64,000 nucleotides of DNA, from NCBI GenBank assembly GCA_022770525.1, contig JALEHN010000104.1, positions 62,001 to 126,000 on the forward strand, given 5' to 3'. The DNA comes from Clostridiales bacterium. Its GTDB lineage: Bacteria; Bacillota; Clostridia; Lachnospirales; Lachnospiraceae. Shown piece by piece: positions 1-9,611 of this stretch. Made by a program: the position numbers and the translations under genes. The notes beneath the pieces are model-generated. The model searched no databases. It saw nothing but the letters and a program-made list of their open reading frames with translations, and was not told where the DNA came from. Each line of letters begins with the position of its first letter. Within the stretch, counting starts at the first letter, position 1.

Positions 1-2
1 CT

Positions 3-68
3 GCAAAGGCTTACAATCAGGATGATAAACTTGTGGCAGAAGCCGAGCTTACTTTTGCCATTGGTTAA
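3..68 (+). CDS. fabZ: 3' end of FabZ-like 3-hydroxyacyl-ACP dehydratase (partial)
   Basis: Only the last 21 codons are in the window. The frame reads up to a TAA at 66-68 and ends in AEAELTFAIG, which resembles the usual C-terminus of FabZ (EAEL.F.I). FabZ dehydrates 3-hydroxyacyl-ACP in fatty acid elongation. Only 11 bases separate its stop from accC, and in clostridial fab operons fabZ typically sits just before accC, so the context agrees. The assignment rests on a short tail plus gene order. Confidence 0.7.
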   Translation, partial: AKAYNQDDKLVAEAELTFAIG

Positions 69-79
69 GAGGTGTTTCT

Positions 80-1426
80 ATGATTCGCAAAATATTAATA
101 GCTAACCGGGGCGAGATTGCTGTGAGAATTATCAGAGCATGCCGCGAACTTAGTATTGCCACTGTTGCTGTTTATTCAACCGCAGATATTGATGCGCTTC
201 ATACACAGCTTGCGGACGAAGCCGTCTGTATCGGTCCGGCAGCGTCTAGAGACAGCTACCTGAATATGGAAAATATTATCAGTGCCACGATCATCAGCGG
301 CGCTGATGCGATTCATCCGGGTTTTGGATTCCTTTCTGAAAATACAAAGTTTGTGGAAATGTGTGAGGAATGTAAAATCACATTTATCGGACCATCGGCG
401 AAGCTGATTCATGCCATGGGCAATAAATCCGAGGCAAGAACGACGATGATGAATGCAGGGGTTCCGGTTGTACCGGGGACAAAAGATCCGGTTTTTGAAG
501 CCAAAAGAGCGCTTAAGATTGCTAAAGATATCGGATTTCCTGTAATGATTAAGGCATCTTCGGGCGGCGGCGGCAAAGGTATGCGTATATCGGCAGATCC
601 GTCGGATTTTATTGAGAATTTTAATATGGCTCAATTGGAATCGGTCAACGCCTTTGGTGATAACACGATGTATATCGAAAAGTATATTGAAAATCCCCGG
701 CATATTGAATTTCAGATTCTTGCCGATAAGTTCGGCAATGTGGTCCATCTTGGCGAACGTGACTGTTCAATTCAGAGAAGACATCAGAAAGTGCTTGAGG
801 AATCGCCTTCCTGTGCCATTGATGACGATCTGCGAAGGCGGATGGGTGAGACCGCTGTAAGGGCTGCAAAAGCTGTCGGGTATGAAAATGCAGGAACGAT
901 CGAGTTTTTGCTTGACGCAAACAAAGATTTTTATTTTATGGAAATGAATACAAGAATTCAGGTGGAGCATCCTGTAACGGAAATGGTTACGGATACGGAC
1001 CTGATTAAAGAACAGATCCGCATTGCATCGGGACTGCCCCTTGAATTAAAGCAGGAAGATATTCATGTCAGCGGTCATGCCATTGAATGTCGTATTAATG
1101 CGGAAAATCCTGAAAAGAATTTCAGGCCGTGTCCGGGGTTAATTGAGGATGTTCATATTCCGGGCGGCAACGGTATACGTGTCGATACAGCGATATATCC
1201 GGGGTATGAGATTCCGCCGTATTATGATTCGATGATCGCGAAGCTGATTGTCCGCGGTAAGACAAGAAGCGAGGCTATAGATAAAATGCGCAGTGCCCTC
1301 GGTGAATTTATCATTCAGGGTGTTGATACGAATCTTGATTTTCAGTATGATATTATAAATAATAAAAAGTTTAGAGAAGGAAAAGTCAGTACAAGTTTTA
1401 TAGAAACAATGTATGATGAAGAGTAA
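80..1426 (+). CDS. accC: Biotin carboxylase subunit of acetyl-CoA carboxylase
   Basis: AccC carboxylates the biotin on AccB using ATP and bicarbonate, the first half-reaction of malonyl-CoA synthesis. The 448 aa length is normal. The order is an N-terminal biotin-carboxylase domain opening ILIANRGEIAVRIIRA, an ATP-grasp domain with the glycine-rich KASSGGGGKG at residues 158-167, and the catalytic EMNTRIQVEHPV at 288-299. The C-terminal domain has RINAENP. An AAGAGGTG ribosome site lies just before the ATG. The gene follows fabZ and is followed by accD and accA; accB is presumably upstream of the window. The family assignment is certain. Confidence 0.98.
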   Translation: MIRKILIANRGEIAVRIIRACRELSIATVAVYSTADIDALHTQLADEAVCIGPAASRDSYLNMENIISATIISGADAIHPGFGFLSENTKFVEMCEECKITFIGPSAKLIHAMGNKSEARTTMMNAGVPVVPGTKDPVFEAKRALKIAKDIGFPVMIKASSGGGGKGMRISADPSDFIENFNMAQLESVNAFGDNTMYIEKYIENPRHIEFQILADKFGNVVHLGERDCSIQRRHQKVLEESPSCAIDDDLRRRMGETAVRAAKAVGYENAGTIEFLLDANKDFYFMEMNTRIQVEHPVTEMVTDTDLIKEQIRIASGLPLELKQEDIHVSGHAIECRINAENPEKNFRPCPGLIEDVHIPGGNGIRVDTAIYPGYEIPPYYDSMIAKLIVRGKTRSEAIDKMRSALGEFIIQGVDTNLDFQYDIINNKKFREGKVSTSFIETMYDEE

Positions 1427-1465
1427 TCATTCCGGGATAACCGGAGATGCTGCAGGTGATTTTTA

Positions 1466-2413
1466 ATGCTGAATGGAATGTTTAAAAAGACAAATTACGT
1501 GGCCATTGCCGGTGATTTGCTGAAGAAAAAAGAGACAACTGAAAATGCTTCAAAGACTTTGGAAGAAAAGATTTTGCAGGAAGAGGACAATGAGGAAAAG
1601 CCGACGGTACCGGAAGGTATGTTCGTGAAATGTAAAAAGTGCCGTTCGGTCATTTACACAAAGGATTTGAAGGATAATCTTTATATATGTCCGAAATGCG
1701 GCGTATACCACAGGATAGCTGCCTATGACAGAATACAAATGATTATGGATGAGGATTCATTTGAGGAATGGGATACATCAATGGACACCAAAAATCCGCT
1801 GGACTATCCGGGATATCCCGAAAAAATTGAGCTTCTTCGTGAAGAAACAGGCCTTAATGAAGGTGTTGTTACCGGAAAAGGCACAATTTTCGGAGAAGAA
1901 GCAGTGGCGGCGGTGATGGATGCAAGATTTATGATGGCCAGCATGGGTTTGGTTGTCGGCGAAAAAATCACCCGGGCTGTGGAGAAGGCGACAAAACTGC
2001 AGCTGCCGGTTATTATTTTTACATGTTCAGGCGGTGCCAGAATGCAGGAAGGGATGATTTCTCTGATGCAGATGGCAAAAACCAGTGCGGCCATAAAGCG
2101 GCATGGTGAAGCGGGACTTCCGTATTTTACAGTATTGACAGATCCGACAACCGGCGGAGTTACAGCAAGTTTTGCGATGCTCGGTGATGTGATCCTTGCC
2201 GAGCCTGAAGCGTTGATTGGTTTTGCCGGTCAGAGGGTGATTGAACAGACAATCGGTCAGAAGCTTCCAAAAGGGTTTCAGCGTGCCGAATTTGCGCTAA
2301 AGCACGGCCTGATTGATGCTATTGTTGAGCGCAGTGATTTAAAGCAGGTACTTTTTAATCTTATATTAACACATCGTCCGTATAAGCCGGAAGTAAATGA
2401 GGCAGGTGAATAG
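1466..2413 (+). CDS. accD: Acetyl-CoA carboxylase carboxyltransferase beta subunit
   Basis: AccD pairs with AccA to transfer the carboxyl group from carboxybiotin to acetyl-CoA. The 315 aa protein has the family's four-cysteine zinc ribbon (C56, C59, C75, C78) followed by a crotonase-like carboxyltransferase domain with [10 protein letters not shown] and [10 protein letters not shown]. The first 50 residues form a charged Glu/Lys-rich extension, somewhat longer than in the E. coli protein. The ATG at 1466 has an AGGTGA site about seven bases upstream. accA starts two bases after its stop, so the two subunits are tightly coupled. Confidence 0.97.
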   Translation: MLNGMFKKTNYVAIAGDLLKKKETTENASKTLEEKILQEEDNEEKPTVPEGMFVKCKKCRSVIYTKDLKDNLYICPKCGVYHRIAAYDRIQMIMDEDSFEEWDTSMDTKNPLDYPGYPEKIELLREETGLNEGVVTGKGTIFGEEAVAAVMDARFMMASMGLVVGEKITRAVEKATKLQLPVIIFTCSGGARMQEGMISLMQMAKTSAAIKRHGEAGLPYFTVLTDPTTGGVTASFAMLGDVILAEPEALIGFAGQRVIEQTIGQKLPKGFQRAEFALKHGLIDAIVERSDLKQVLFNLILTHRPYKPEVNEAGE

Positions 2414-2415
2414 AC

Positions 2416-3201
2416 ATGGCTTTAACCGCATGGGAGAGAGTACGGATTTCCAGAGGTCAGGACAGACCTACAAGTTTATTTTATATCGAAAATTTATTTG
2501 AAAATTTTCTGGAGTTACACGGAGACCGGACATTTCGGGATGACCAGGCGATTGTCGGCGGCGTTGCCATGTTTGAAGGCCGTCCGGTTACAGTGATCGG
2601 TGAACAAAAAGGACGCAGTACAAAGGAAAATGTAGCCCGTAATTTCGGAATGCCAAATCCTGAAGGATACAGGAAAGCATTGCGTCTGATGCAGCAGGCC
2701 GAAAAGTTTAAACGCCCGATTATCTGTTTTGTGGATACTGCCGGTGCTTTTTGCGGTATGGAAGCAGAAGAACGGGGACAGGGCGAAGCCATTGCAAGAA
2801 ACCTGATGGAAATGGCAGGCTTTAAGGTGCCTGTGTTGTCCATTCTGATCGGTGAGGGCGGCAGCGGCGGCGCGCTGGCGCTGGCTGTGGCCAATGAAGT
2901 GTGGATGCTTGAAAATTCAACCTATTCTGTACTTTCACCGGAAGGCTTCGCTTCGATATTATGGAAAAACAGCAAGCGCGCCAGCGAGGCGGCTGAAGTG
3001 ATGAAAATGACTGCCCTTGAACTGCGTGAAATGGGCATTGTTGATAAAATTGTCCGTGAAAGAGAACTTTTAACCGAAGAAACCAGTGGTGAAGTTATGA
3101 ATAAATTAAAGTATGGTCTTCGGCGGTTTTTAAAGGAATGCGACAAAAAAACACCGCAGCAGCTGGTCGACGAGCGGTATGCGCGTTTCAGAAAGTTTTA
3201 A
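2416..3201 (+). CDS. accA: Acetyl-CoA carboxylase carboxyltransferase alpha subunit
   Basis: AccA is the partner of AccD in the carboxyltransferase heterotetramer. At 261 aa it is shorter than the roughly 320 aa proteobacterial form because it lacks much of the N-terminal extension, as is common in Clostridia. Family motifs are visible: [11 protein letters not shown] near the start, [33 protein letters not shown], and [12 protein letters not shown]. It is the last gene of the acc block; a separate promoter for ilvN follows within 45 bases. I see no convincing terminator after it. Confidence 0.97.
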   Translation: MALTAWERVRISRGQDRPTSLFYIENLFENFLELHGDRTFRDDQAIVGGVAMFEGRPVTVIGEQKGRSTKENVARNFGMPNPEGYRKALRLMQQAEKFKRPIICFVDTAGAFCGMEAEERGQGEAIARNLMEMAGFKVPVLSILIGEGGSGGALALAVANEVWMLENSTYSVLSPEGFASILWKNSKRASEAAEVMKMTALELREMGIVDKIVRERELLTEETSGEVMNKLKYGLRRFLKECDKKTPQQLVDERYARFRKF

Positions 3202-3241
3202 AAAAGAGCCAATTTGCCGGTACAGAAAGTTTTGGCAGGAA

Positions 3242-3270
3242 TTGACAAACGGATATATTGTTGTTAGAAT
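3242..3270 (+). promoter_or_regulatory. Sigma-A promoter of ilvN
   Basis: A TTGACA -35 box (3242-3247) and a TAGAAT -10 box (3265-3270) are separated by 17 bp. The predicted start near 3277 gives a short leader before ilvN. Confidence 0.85.
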
Positions 3271-3311
3271 ATCTTTAGTTTTATTCAAACTAGAAAGAGG
3301 TGAATAAAGAG

Positions 3312-3815
3312 ATGGAGAGACTGAAAGTTTTATCGCTGCTCGTTGATAACAGAACGGGTGTGTTAAGCCGTGTGTCAGGACTTTTCAGCCGTCGCGGGTA
3401 CAATATCGACAGTTTGACTGTTGGTGTTACTGCCGACCCTAAATATTCACGTATGACCGTTGCTGTCAGAGGTGATGATCAGATCCTTGATCAGATTCAG
3501 AAGCAGCTGTGGAAACTGGTGGATGTTATTGATATAAAAGCATTAAGCGAGACGGAATCTGTGTCAAGAGAACTTATTCTCGTAAAGGTTCGTGCCAATG
3601 ATGATCAGCGTCAGGATGTCATTACAGTGGCGAATATTTTCCGTGCAAAGATCGTTGATGTTTCTGTGGACTCATTGATTATAGAATTGACCGGTGGGGA
3701 TACGAAACTGGATGCCTTTATCAATCTGCTTAAAGGGTATGAGATTCTTGAACTGGCCCGTACAGGTATTACCGGACTTTCAAGAGGTTCAGAGGATGTT
3801 CGTTTCCTTGACTGA
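3312..3815 (+). CDS. ilvN: Acetolactate synthase small (regulatory) subunit
   Basis: IlvN regulates acetohydroxyacid synthase, the first common step of branched-chain amino acid synthesis, and confers valine feedback inhibition. The 167 aa protein opens with an ACT domain (VLSLLVDNRTGVLSRVSGLF, then RRGYNIDSLTVG) and ends with the usual C-terminal domain. I chose the ATG at 3312 because the AGAGGTG site sits about nine bases upstream; an in-frame GTG at 3300 lies inside that site. The catalytic subunit gene ilvB is not adjacent and must be elsewhere. A terminator follows. Confidence 0.95.
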   Translation: MERLKVLSLLVDNRTGVLSRVSGLFSRRGYNIDSLTVGVTADPKYSRMTVAVRGDDQILDQIQKQLWKLVDVIDIKALSETESVSRELILVKVRANDDQRQDVITVANIFRAKIVDVSVDSLIIELTGGDTKLDAFINLLKGYEILELARTGITGLSRGSEDVRFLD

Positions 3816-3835
3816 TATGTCTGATCTGGCGGATG

Positions 3836-3858
3836 AAAGGAGGTATCCCTCCTTTTTT
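3836..3858 (+). terminator. Rho-independent terminator after ilvN
   Basis: An eight-base stem (AAAGGAGG pairing with CCTCCTTT) around a four-base loop runs into six Ts. It lies 20 bases after the ilvN stop, so ilvN is probably monocistronic. Confidence 0.85.
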
Positions 3859-3922
3859 GCAAAATTTTTAGGATTATTGATGTCGAAAATGAAAAAAAGA
3901 AAGTTATGATTAGAATTTTTGC

Positions 3923-3950
3923 TTGACAAATGATGAAAAAAGCCTAGAAT
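3923..3950 (+). promoter_or_regulatory. Sigma-A promoter of ilvC
   Basis: TTGACA (3923-3928) and TAGAAT (3945-3950) are 16 bp apart. The same -10 sequence is used at ilvN. The leader to the ATG is about 54 bases. Confidence 0.85.
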
Positions 3951-3989
3951 ATGAAGTTAAGCAAGAATGCCGAGTACATAGGTACTTAA

Positions 3990-5027
<1,038 letters not shown>

Positions 5028-5040
5028 TATAGATTTTACG

Positions 5041-5068
5041 GGACTGCTTTTACAGGCAGTCCTTTCTT
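5041..5068 (+). terminator. Rho-independent terminator after ilvC
   Basis: GGACTGC pairs with GCAGTCC across an eight-base loop and is followed by a T-rich tail (TTTCTT). It lies 14 bases after the ilvC stop. Confidence 0.85.
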
Positions 5069-5104
5069 ATGATTTCCTGTATCATAAAAAACTTGTATAT
5101 TTTG

Positions 5105-5133
5105 TTGATTTTCAGCGCTGTTTAATATATAAT
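5105..5133 (+). promoter_or_regulatory. Sigma-A promoter of the guanylate-kinase-like gene
   Basis: TTGATT (5105-5110), a 17-bp spacer and a consensus TATAAT (5128-5133). The predicted start is near 5140. Confidence 0.75.
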
Positions 5134-5164
5134 ATTGTTGAAATTATCTTAAAGGATTATTTTA

Positions 5165-5188
5165 ATGGAAGGGTGGCTGAAAATATGA
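5165..5188 (+). other. Possible 7-codon upstream open reading frame (MEGWLKI)
   Basis: An ATG with AAAGGA nine bases upstream opens a seven-codon frame. Its TGA stop overlaps the ATG of the downstream kinase in an ATGA arrangement. This could be a leader peptide that couples translation, or chance. Nothing else supports it. Confidence 0.3.
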
Positions 5189-5862
5189 ATACAGAAAAGA
5201 AGTATTTTGAAAAAATTGCAGAAAGGGGTCAGCTGATTGTCATTTCAGGTCCGAGTGGTGTTGGTAAAAGAACAGTGATTGCCGAATATATGAAAGAGCA
5301 TCCGAACGCAATGAAATGCACATCAGTGACAACAAGAGAACCTCATCCGAATGAGGTTGACGGAAAGGATTATCATTTTATTTCACATCTGGAGTTTGAA
5401 CGTCTGATCCGTTCACAGCAGATGCTTGAGTATGCTTATTATAACCGCAATGGATACGGAACTTTGAGAAAAGCAGTTGAAGATGCCCGTGAAGCAGGCA
5501 GAAATGTTATTTTAAGTGTTGATGTTACAGGAGCTATGAAAGTACGTGCGCTTTGTCCGGATGCGACTTTGATATTTATCATGCCTCCGACATGGGATGA
5601 GCTTGAAGAAAGAATTAAGAGCCGCAACACCGAGCATCCTGATGTTATTGCCGAACGTCTTATGATTGCACAGGAAGAAATTCTTTGCGCAGGACAGTAT
5701 GATTACATATTGATCAACGATACGATTGAAAATACTGTACGCCGTCTTGGTCAGATTATCCATGGCAACCGTTACAGTAAAAGCAGCATGAAAAAATTCC
5801 TTGAAAGCTATATTGAAAGCGAGCTGCATTCAGAATTGGCTGATGAAGTGCTGTCACTGTAG
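5185..5862 (+). CDS. Guanylate kinase-like protein
   Basis: The 225 aa protein has the guanylate kinase fold. A P-loop GPSGVGKRT lies near residue 21, followed by TSVTTREPHPNEVDGKDYHF, which corresponds to the GMP-binding stretch (normally S.TTR.PR.GE..G.DY.F), and then EYAYYNRNGYGT, VDVTGAMKVR and FIMPP. Canonical Gmk phosphorylates GMP to GDP. Departures include Arg instead of Gly in the P-loop and a C-terminal extension of about 25 residues, so this may be a divergent paralogue rather than the housekeeping enzyme. The ATG at 5185 is preferred over the GTG at 5173 because of spacing from the GGAAGGGTGG site. A terminator follows. Confidence 0.8.
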   Translation: MNTEKKYFEKIAERGQLIVISGPSGVGKRTVIAEYMKEHPNAMKCTSVTTREPHPNEVDGKDYHFISHLEFERLIRSQQMLEYAYYNRNGYGTLRKAVEDAREAGRNVILSVDVTGAMKVRALCPDATLIFIMPPTWDELEERIKSRNTEHPDVIAERLMIAQEEILCAGQYDYILINDTIENTVRRLGQIIHGNRYSKSSMKKFLESYIESELHSELADEVLSL

Positions 5863-5967
5863 TCTGCCTGGTGATATTTAAATTAGATTTTTGTAAAATT
5901 GAAGTCTTGTCGGACTTATGTTCGGGTACAGGATTAAATTTTTAGTTTTAACATATGGAAAATATAT

Positions 5968-6006
5968 GGAACCGATGAAACAAAACTTTCACCGGTTCTT
6001 TTTTAT
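5968..6006 (+). terminator. Rho-independent terminator after the kinase-like gene
   Basis: GAACCG pairs with CGGTTC and TGAAA with TTTCA, with one mismatch between the two helices. A run of eight Ts follows. Confidence 0.85.
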
Positions 6007-6063
6007 AATATAGAAAATTGCGGTCACTTTGTTTTTGGATAACCCGCATTATCATCTGACGGC

Positions 6064-6092
6064 TTGACAAGAACGTATATTCTTTGCATAAT
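6064..6092 (+). promoter_or_regulatory. Sigma-A promoter of the MutS-like operon
   Basis: TTGACA (6064-6069), a 17-bp spacer and CATAAT (6087-6092), about 40 bases before the ATG at 6132. Confidence 0.75.
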
Positions 6093-6131
6093 AAATAGAG
6101 AATATGAGATAACACGAAAGGAATTTGAATC

Positions 6132-7799
6132 ATGGATAAGTTTCAGATGGCGCTTGTAGTCGCTGCTCTGTTTTTAGTATTTATTTTAAAAGGCGTTTAT
6201 GATAAAATAGCATACAAAAAAAAGCTTCGTCAAAAGCTTGAGACCCGGTTCGGACAGCTTCCGGAAAATAGTTATGATGCGGAGAGATATAAATATATAG
6301 GATATTATTTTGAACATAAAGATCACAAAAATGATGTGATTGATAAAATTACATGGAACGACCTTGATATGGAACTGATTTTTATGATGATGAATCAGAC
6401 CTGTTCGGGGATCGGCGAAGAATATTTGTACAGTCTTTTGCATGAGCCGTTGTTTGACGACAGAGAGCGTACCGAAAGAAAACAAAGAATAGAATATTAT
6501 GAAAAGCATAAGGAAAACAGAGAACAGACACAGATGCAGCTGATGCAGCTTGGAAAAATGCGCAAATATTCCATGTATCAATATATAGATTTACTTCGGA
6601 ATGCGAAATCCCACAAACCATACCTGAATTTGTTTTTATGTGGGTGTATGATTTTAAGCATCGTGCTTTCCATAGCGGTATCACCGTCGTTTATCGGTGC
6701 CGTTTTTGTGATGATGGCAGTGAATATCATCTTTTATTACAAATATGACAACCGCATCTATTTTGAATCTTTCGGGTATGCGGCCAATTTATCAAAATGC
6801 GCAGTGAGGCTTTCAAGGATGAAGCTGCCTGTTGAGAAAGAACAGACAGAAGCTTTCAAAAAAAGCGCGGCAAAGCTTGAAAAGCTTGGAAAGCGCGCAT
6901 GGATGTTCAGACAGGGCTCTGCCGTCGGCGGTACGCTTACGGATTTGATCATGGATTATGTGAAGATGATTTTTCATGTGGATCTTATTATGTTTGATAT
7001 GACACTGGCATCTATGAAGAAGAATGATGAAGCATTAAGACTGGTGATGGATACCTTGGGCGAAATCGATGCCTGCATAGCCATTGCTTCTTTCAGGGCT
7101 ATGAAAGAGGATTACTGCTGTCCGGAATTTACAGAGAAAGTCATACTAAAAGCAGAAGGGTTATATCACCCGCTGATACAGTCACCTGTAAAAAATGATA
7201 TTAAGGCTCTAAGGGGTGTATTACTGACAGGATCCAATGCATCAGGCAAATCAACATTTCTAAAAACAGTGGCCATCAACGCCATATTTGCGCAGACGAT
7301 CTGTACCGTGCTGGCGCAGTCATGGACATCATCGGCTTTCAGAGTTTATTCATCGATGGCATTAAAAGATAATATTGTTGAAAACGAAAGCTATTTTATC
7401 GTTGAAATCAAATCATTGAAACGTATCATCAGCCGGTGCAGCGAGGACATACCGATGCTTTGTTTTATTGATGAGGTACTGCGCGGTACGAATACGGTGG
7501 AGCGCATTGCGGCATCATCACAGATTCTATTTAGAATCAGTCAGGCAAACACGCTGTGTTTTGCGGCAACCCATGATATTGAACTGACATCAGTCCTTGA
7601 ACCGTATTTTGACAATTATCATTTCCAGGAGGAAGTAAGTGACGGACAGGTGACTTTTGATTATCGTCTCAGAAAAGGAAGGGCAGTGTCACGAAATGCC
7701 ATCAGGCTGCTTGGAATGATCGGCTTCGGTGAGGAAATCGTTGAAGCTGCCGGGAGGGCTGGTGAACGTTTTGAAAAAGAAGGCATATGGTCACTATAA
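6132..7799 (+). CDS. Membrane-anchored MutS-family ATPase
   Basis: The C-terminal third is a MutS/ABC-type ATPase: Walker A TGSNASGKST (366-375), a Walker B ending CFIDEVLRGTN (D447, E448) and a downstream ATHDIEL switch. The N-terminal two thirds do not carry the MutS mismatch-recognition or connector domains. Instead there is one hydrophobic segment at about residues 5-21 and a hydrophobic hairpin at about 167-205, so the protein is probably membrane-bound. The 555 aa length is typical of this clostridial MutS-related group, whose function is unknown; it should not be called a mismatch repair protein. It heads a run of nucleic-acid genes starting with rnhA, whose ATG follows after 11 bases. 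Confidence 0.85.
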   Translation: MDKFQMALVVAALFLVFILKGVYDKIAYKKKLRQKLETRFGQLPENSYDAERYKYIGYYFEHKDHKNDVIDKITWNDLDMELIFMMMNQTCSGIGEEYLYSLLHEPLFDDRERTERKQRIEYYEKHKENREQTQMQLMQLGKMRKYSMYQYIDLLRNAKSHKPYLNLFLCGCMILSIVLSIAVSPSFIGAVFVMMAVNIIFYYKYDNRIYFESFGYAANLSKCAVRLSRMKLPVEKEQTEAFKKSAAKLEKLGKRAWMFRQGSAVGGTLTDLIMDYVKMIFHVDLIMFDMTLASMKKNDEALRLVMDTLGEIDACIAIASFRAMKEDYCCPEFTEKVILKAEGLYHPLIQSPVKNDIKALRGVLLTGSNASGKSTFLKTVAINAIFAQTICTVLAQSWTSSAFRVYSSMALKDNIVENESYFIVEIKSLKRIISRCSEDIPMLCFIDEVLRGTNTVERIAASSQILFRISQANTLCFAATHDIELTSVLEPYFDNYHFQEEVSDGQVTFDYRLRKGRAVSRNAIRLLGMIGFGEEIVEAAGRAGERFEKEGIWSL

Positions 7800-7810
7800 C
7801 GGAGGTTATT

Positions 7811-8284
7811 ATGTTTGTAAAAATATATACAGACGGTTCTGCCAGAGGCAATCCTGACGGACCGGGAGGCTACGGTGTAGTCATGGAATATGTGGATACG
7901 AAAGGACAGCTTCATGTCAAAGAAATATCCGCAGGTTATAAAAAAACGACCAACAATCGTATGGAACTTATGGCGGCGATTGCCGGCCTTGAAGCGCTGA
8001 ATCGTCAGTGTGAGGTTGAGCTTTATTCGGATTCCCAATATCTTGTCAATGCGTTTAACAAACACTGGATCGAAGGATGGATAAAAAAAGGATGGAAACG
8101 GGGAAAAAATGAACCGGTGAAAAATGTTGATCTGTGGCAGCGCCTTCTTAAAGCAAAGTCAGCCCATCACGTAACATTTATATGGGTGAAAGGACACGAC
8201 GGCCATCCGCAGAACGAACGCTGCGATACACTTGCGACAACTGCCGCAGATGGCAGAGATTTACTTGATGATGTGATACTTTAA
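7811..8284 (+). CDS. rnhA: Ribonuclease HI
   Basis: RNase HI cleaves RNA in RNA-DNA hybrids. The 157 aa protein has YTDGSARGNPGxGG-type opening residues (IYTDGSARGNP, catalytic Asp8), NNRMELMAAI with the catalytic Glu, LYSDSQYLVNA with the second Asp, and VKGHDGHPQNERCD with the conserved His and final Asp. The ATG at 7811 has GGAGGT five bases upstream, which rules out the longer in-frame start at 7787. It lies directly after the MutS-like gene. Confidence 0.97.
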   Translation: MFVKIYTDGSARGNPDGPGGYGVVMEYVDTKGQLHVKEISAGYKKTTNNRMELMAAIAGLEALNRQCEVELYSDSQYLVNAFNKHWIEGWIKKGWKRGKNEPVKNVDLWQRLLKAKSAHHVTFIWVKGHDGHPQNERCDTLATTAADGRDLLDDVIL

Positions 8285-8295
8285 AGGAGCCGGAT

Positions 8296-9603
8296 ATGAT
8301 TAAATTACCATTAAAGTTTCAGGAGACAATGAAGACCATCCTGAAAGAAGATTATGATAAGTTTTTAGAAAGTTACAGCCACCCGGTTTATAATGGCATT
8401 CGTATGAATACATTAAAGATTACACCTGAAGCATATATGGAGCTTGTAGGGGAAAAGCCGGAACGTGTACCATGGAATGAACTGGGCTTTTACTGTGAAA
8501 ATACCCGTGCGGTTTCAAGAAATCCTTTGTATTATGCGGGACTTTATTACATTCAGGAGCCAAGCGCCATGATGCCGGCCAGTCTTCTTCCTGTGGAGCC
8601 GGGAGATATTGTCCTTGATATGTGCGCCGCGCCGGGCGGAAAAAGCACAGCCCTTGGGGCAAAGCTTCAGGGGGAAGGTCTGCTGATCAGTAATGACATC
8701 AGTTATTCCAGGGCGAAAGCACTGCTTCGCAATATTGAAGCTTTCGGTATCAAAAACAGTCTTGTCATCAGTGAGAATCCTAAAAATCTGGCGGGACGCC
8801 TGCCGCAGTTTTTTGATAAAATACTGATTGATGCGCCGTGTTCCGGTGAAGGTATGTTTCATAAAAAGCCTTCGATGACAGAAAGCTGGGAAAAGAACGG
8901 ACCGGAGTTTTACAGTGAAATTCAGAGGGAAATCATAGGTTATGGCGCCGATATGCTAAAGCCCGGAGGAATGATGGTCTTTTCCACATGTACTTTTTCA
9001 CCCCTTGAGGATGAAGGGACAATTGCATATTTTCTTGAAAGACATCCCGAATTTACACTGGAAAAAGAGATACATTTATGGCCCCATGAAGTTAAAGGCG
9101 AAGGCCATTATGTGACGCTTTTAAGAAAAGCGGAAGGTGAGGAAGCACCGGTAAAAAGCAGTTATCCGTATAAAAAGCCAAAGGATATTCAGCCGTTTTT
9201 TGATTTTTTGAAGGAAGCGAAAATTACGGCTGCATTTGATGAAAGGCGGCTTACAGTCAGTGGTGATCATGTGTATTATCTGCCGGAAAATATGATTGAT
9301 ACAAACGGGCTCCGTGTTTTAAGATGCGGCTGGTATCTTGGAAATATTAAGAAAAACAGGTTTGAGCCAAGCGGTGCATTTGCGGTAGGATTATCCCGTA
9401 ATGAATGTCAAAACATCATAGATCTGCCTTATACCGATGCAAATACGGTAAAATACTTAAAGTGTGAGACACTGGAAGTAGACGATACTTTGAAAAACGG
9501 CTGGTATCTTATTTGTACCAGCGGCTATCCGCTTGGGTGGGGTAAATTAAATAACGGTACACTTAAAAATAAATATCCGGCCGGCTGGCGCTGGCAGTCA
9601 TAG
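8296..9603 (+). CDS. rsmF: RsmF-type rRNA cytosine-C5 methyltransferase (NOL1/NOP2/Sun family)
   Basis: This is an SAM-dependent RNA m5C methyltransferase. The SAM-binding motif DMCAAPGGKST, the first catalytic cysteine in DAPCSGEGMF and the second in STCTFSPLEDEG are all present. The C-terminal third carries the extra RNA-binding region typical of RsmF/YebU-type enzymes, ending in WGKLNNGTLKNKYPAGWRW. The 435 aa length suits a Firmicutes RsmF. The exact target base in rRNA is inferred from the family. AAAGGAG precedes the ATG; rsuA starts nine bases after the stop. Confidence 0.92.
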   Translation: MIKLPLKFQETMKTILKEDYDKFLESYSHPVYNGIRMNTLKITPEAYMELVGEKPERVPWNELGFYCENTRAVSRNPLYYAGLYYIQEPSAMMPASLLPVEPGDIVLDMCAAPGGKSTALGAKLQGEGLLISNDISYSRAKALLRNIEAFGIKNSLVISENPKNLAGRLPQFFDKILIDAPCSGEGMFHKKPSMTESWEKNGPEFYSEIQREIIGYGADMLKPGGMMVFSTCTFSPLEDEGTIAYFLERHPEFTLEKEIHLWPHEVKGEGHYVTLLRKAEGEEAPVKSSYPYKKPKDIQPFFDFLKEAKITAAFDERRLTVSGDHVYYLPENMIDTNGLRVLRCGWYLGNIKKNRFEPSGAFAVGLSRNECQNIIDLPYTDANTVKYLKCETLEVDDTLKNGWYLICTSGYPLGWGKLNNGTLKNKYPAGWRWQS

Positions 9604-9611
9604 GAGTTTAT

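Noticed and set aside
176..748. Minus-strand frame of 190 codons inside accC
   Set aside because: It is antisense to conserved biotin carboxylase sequence and shows no recognisable domain.
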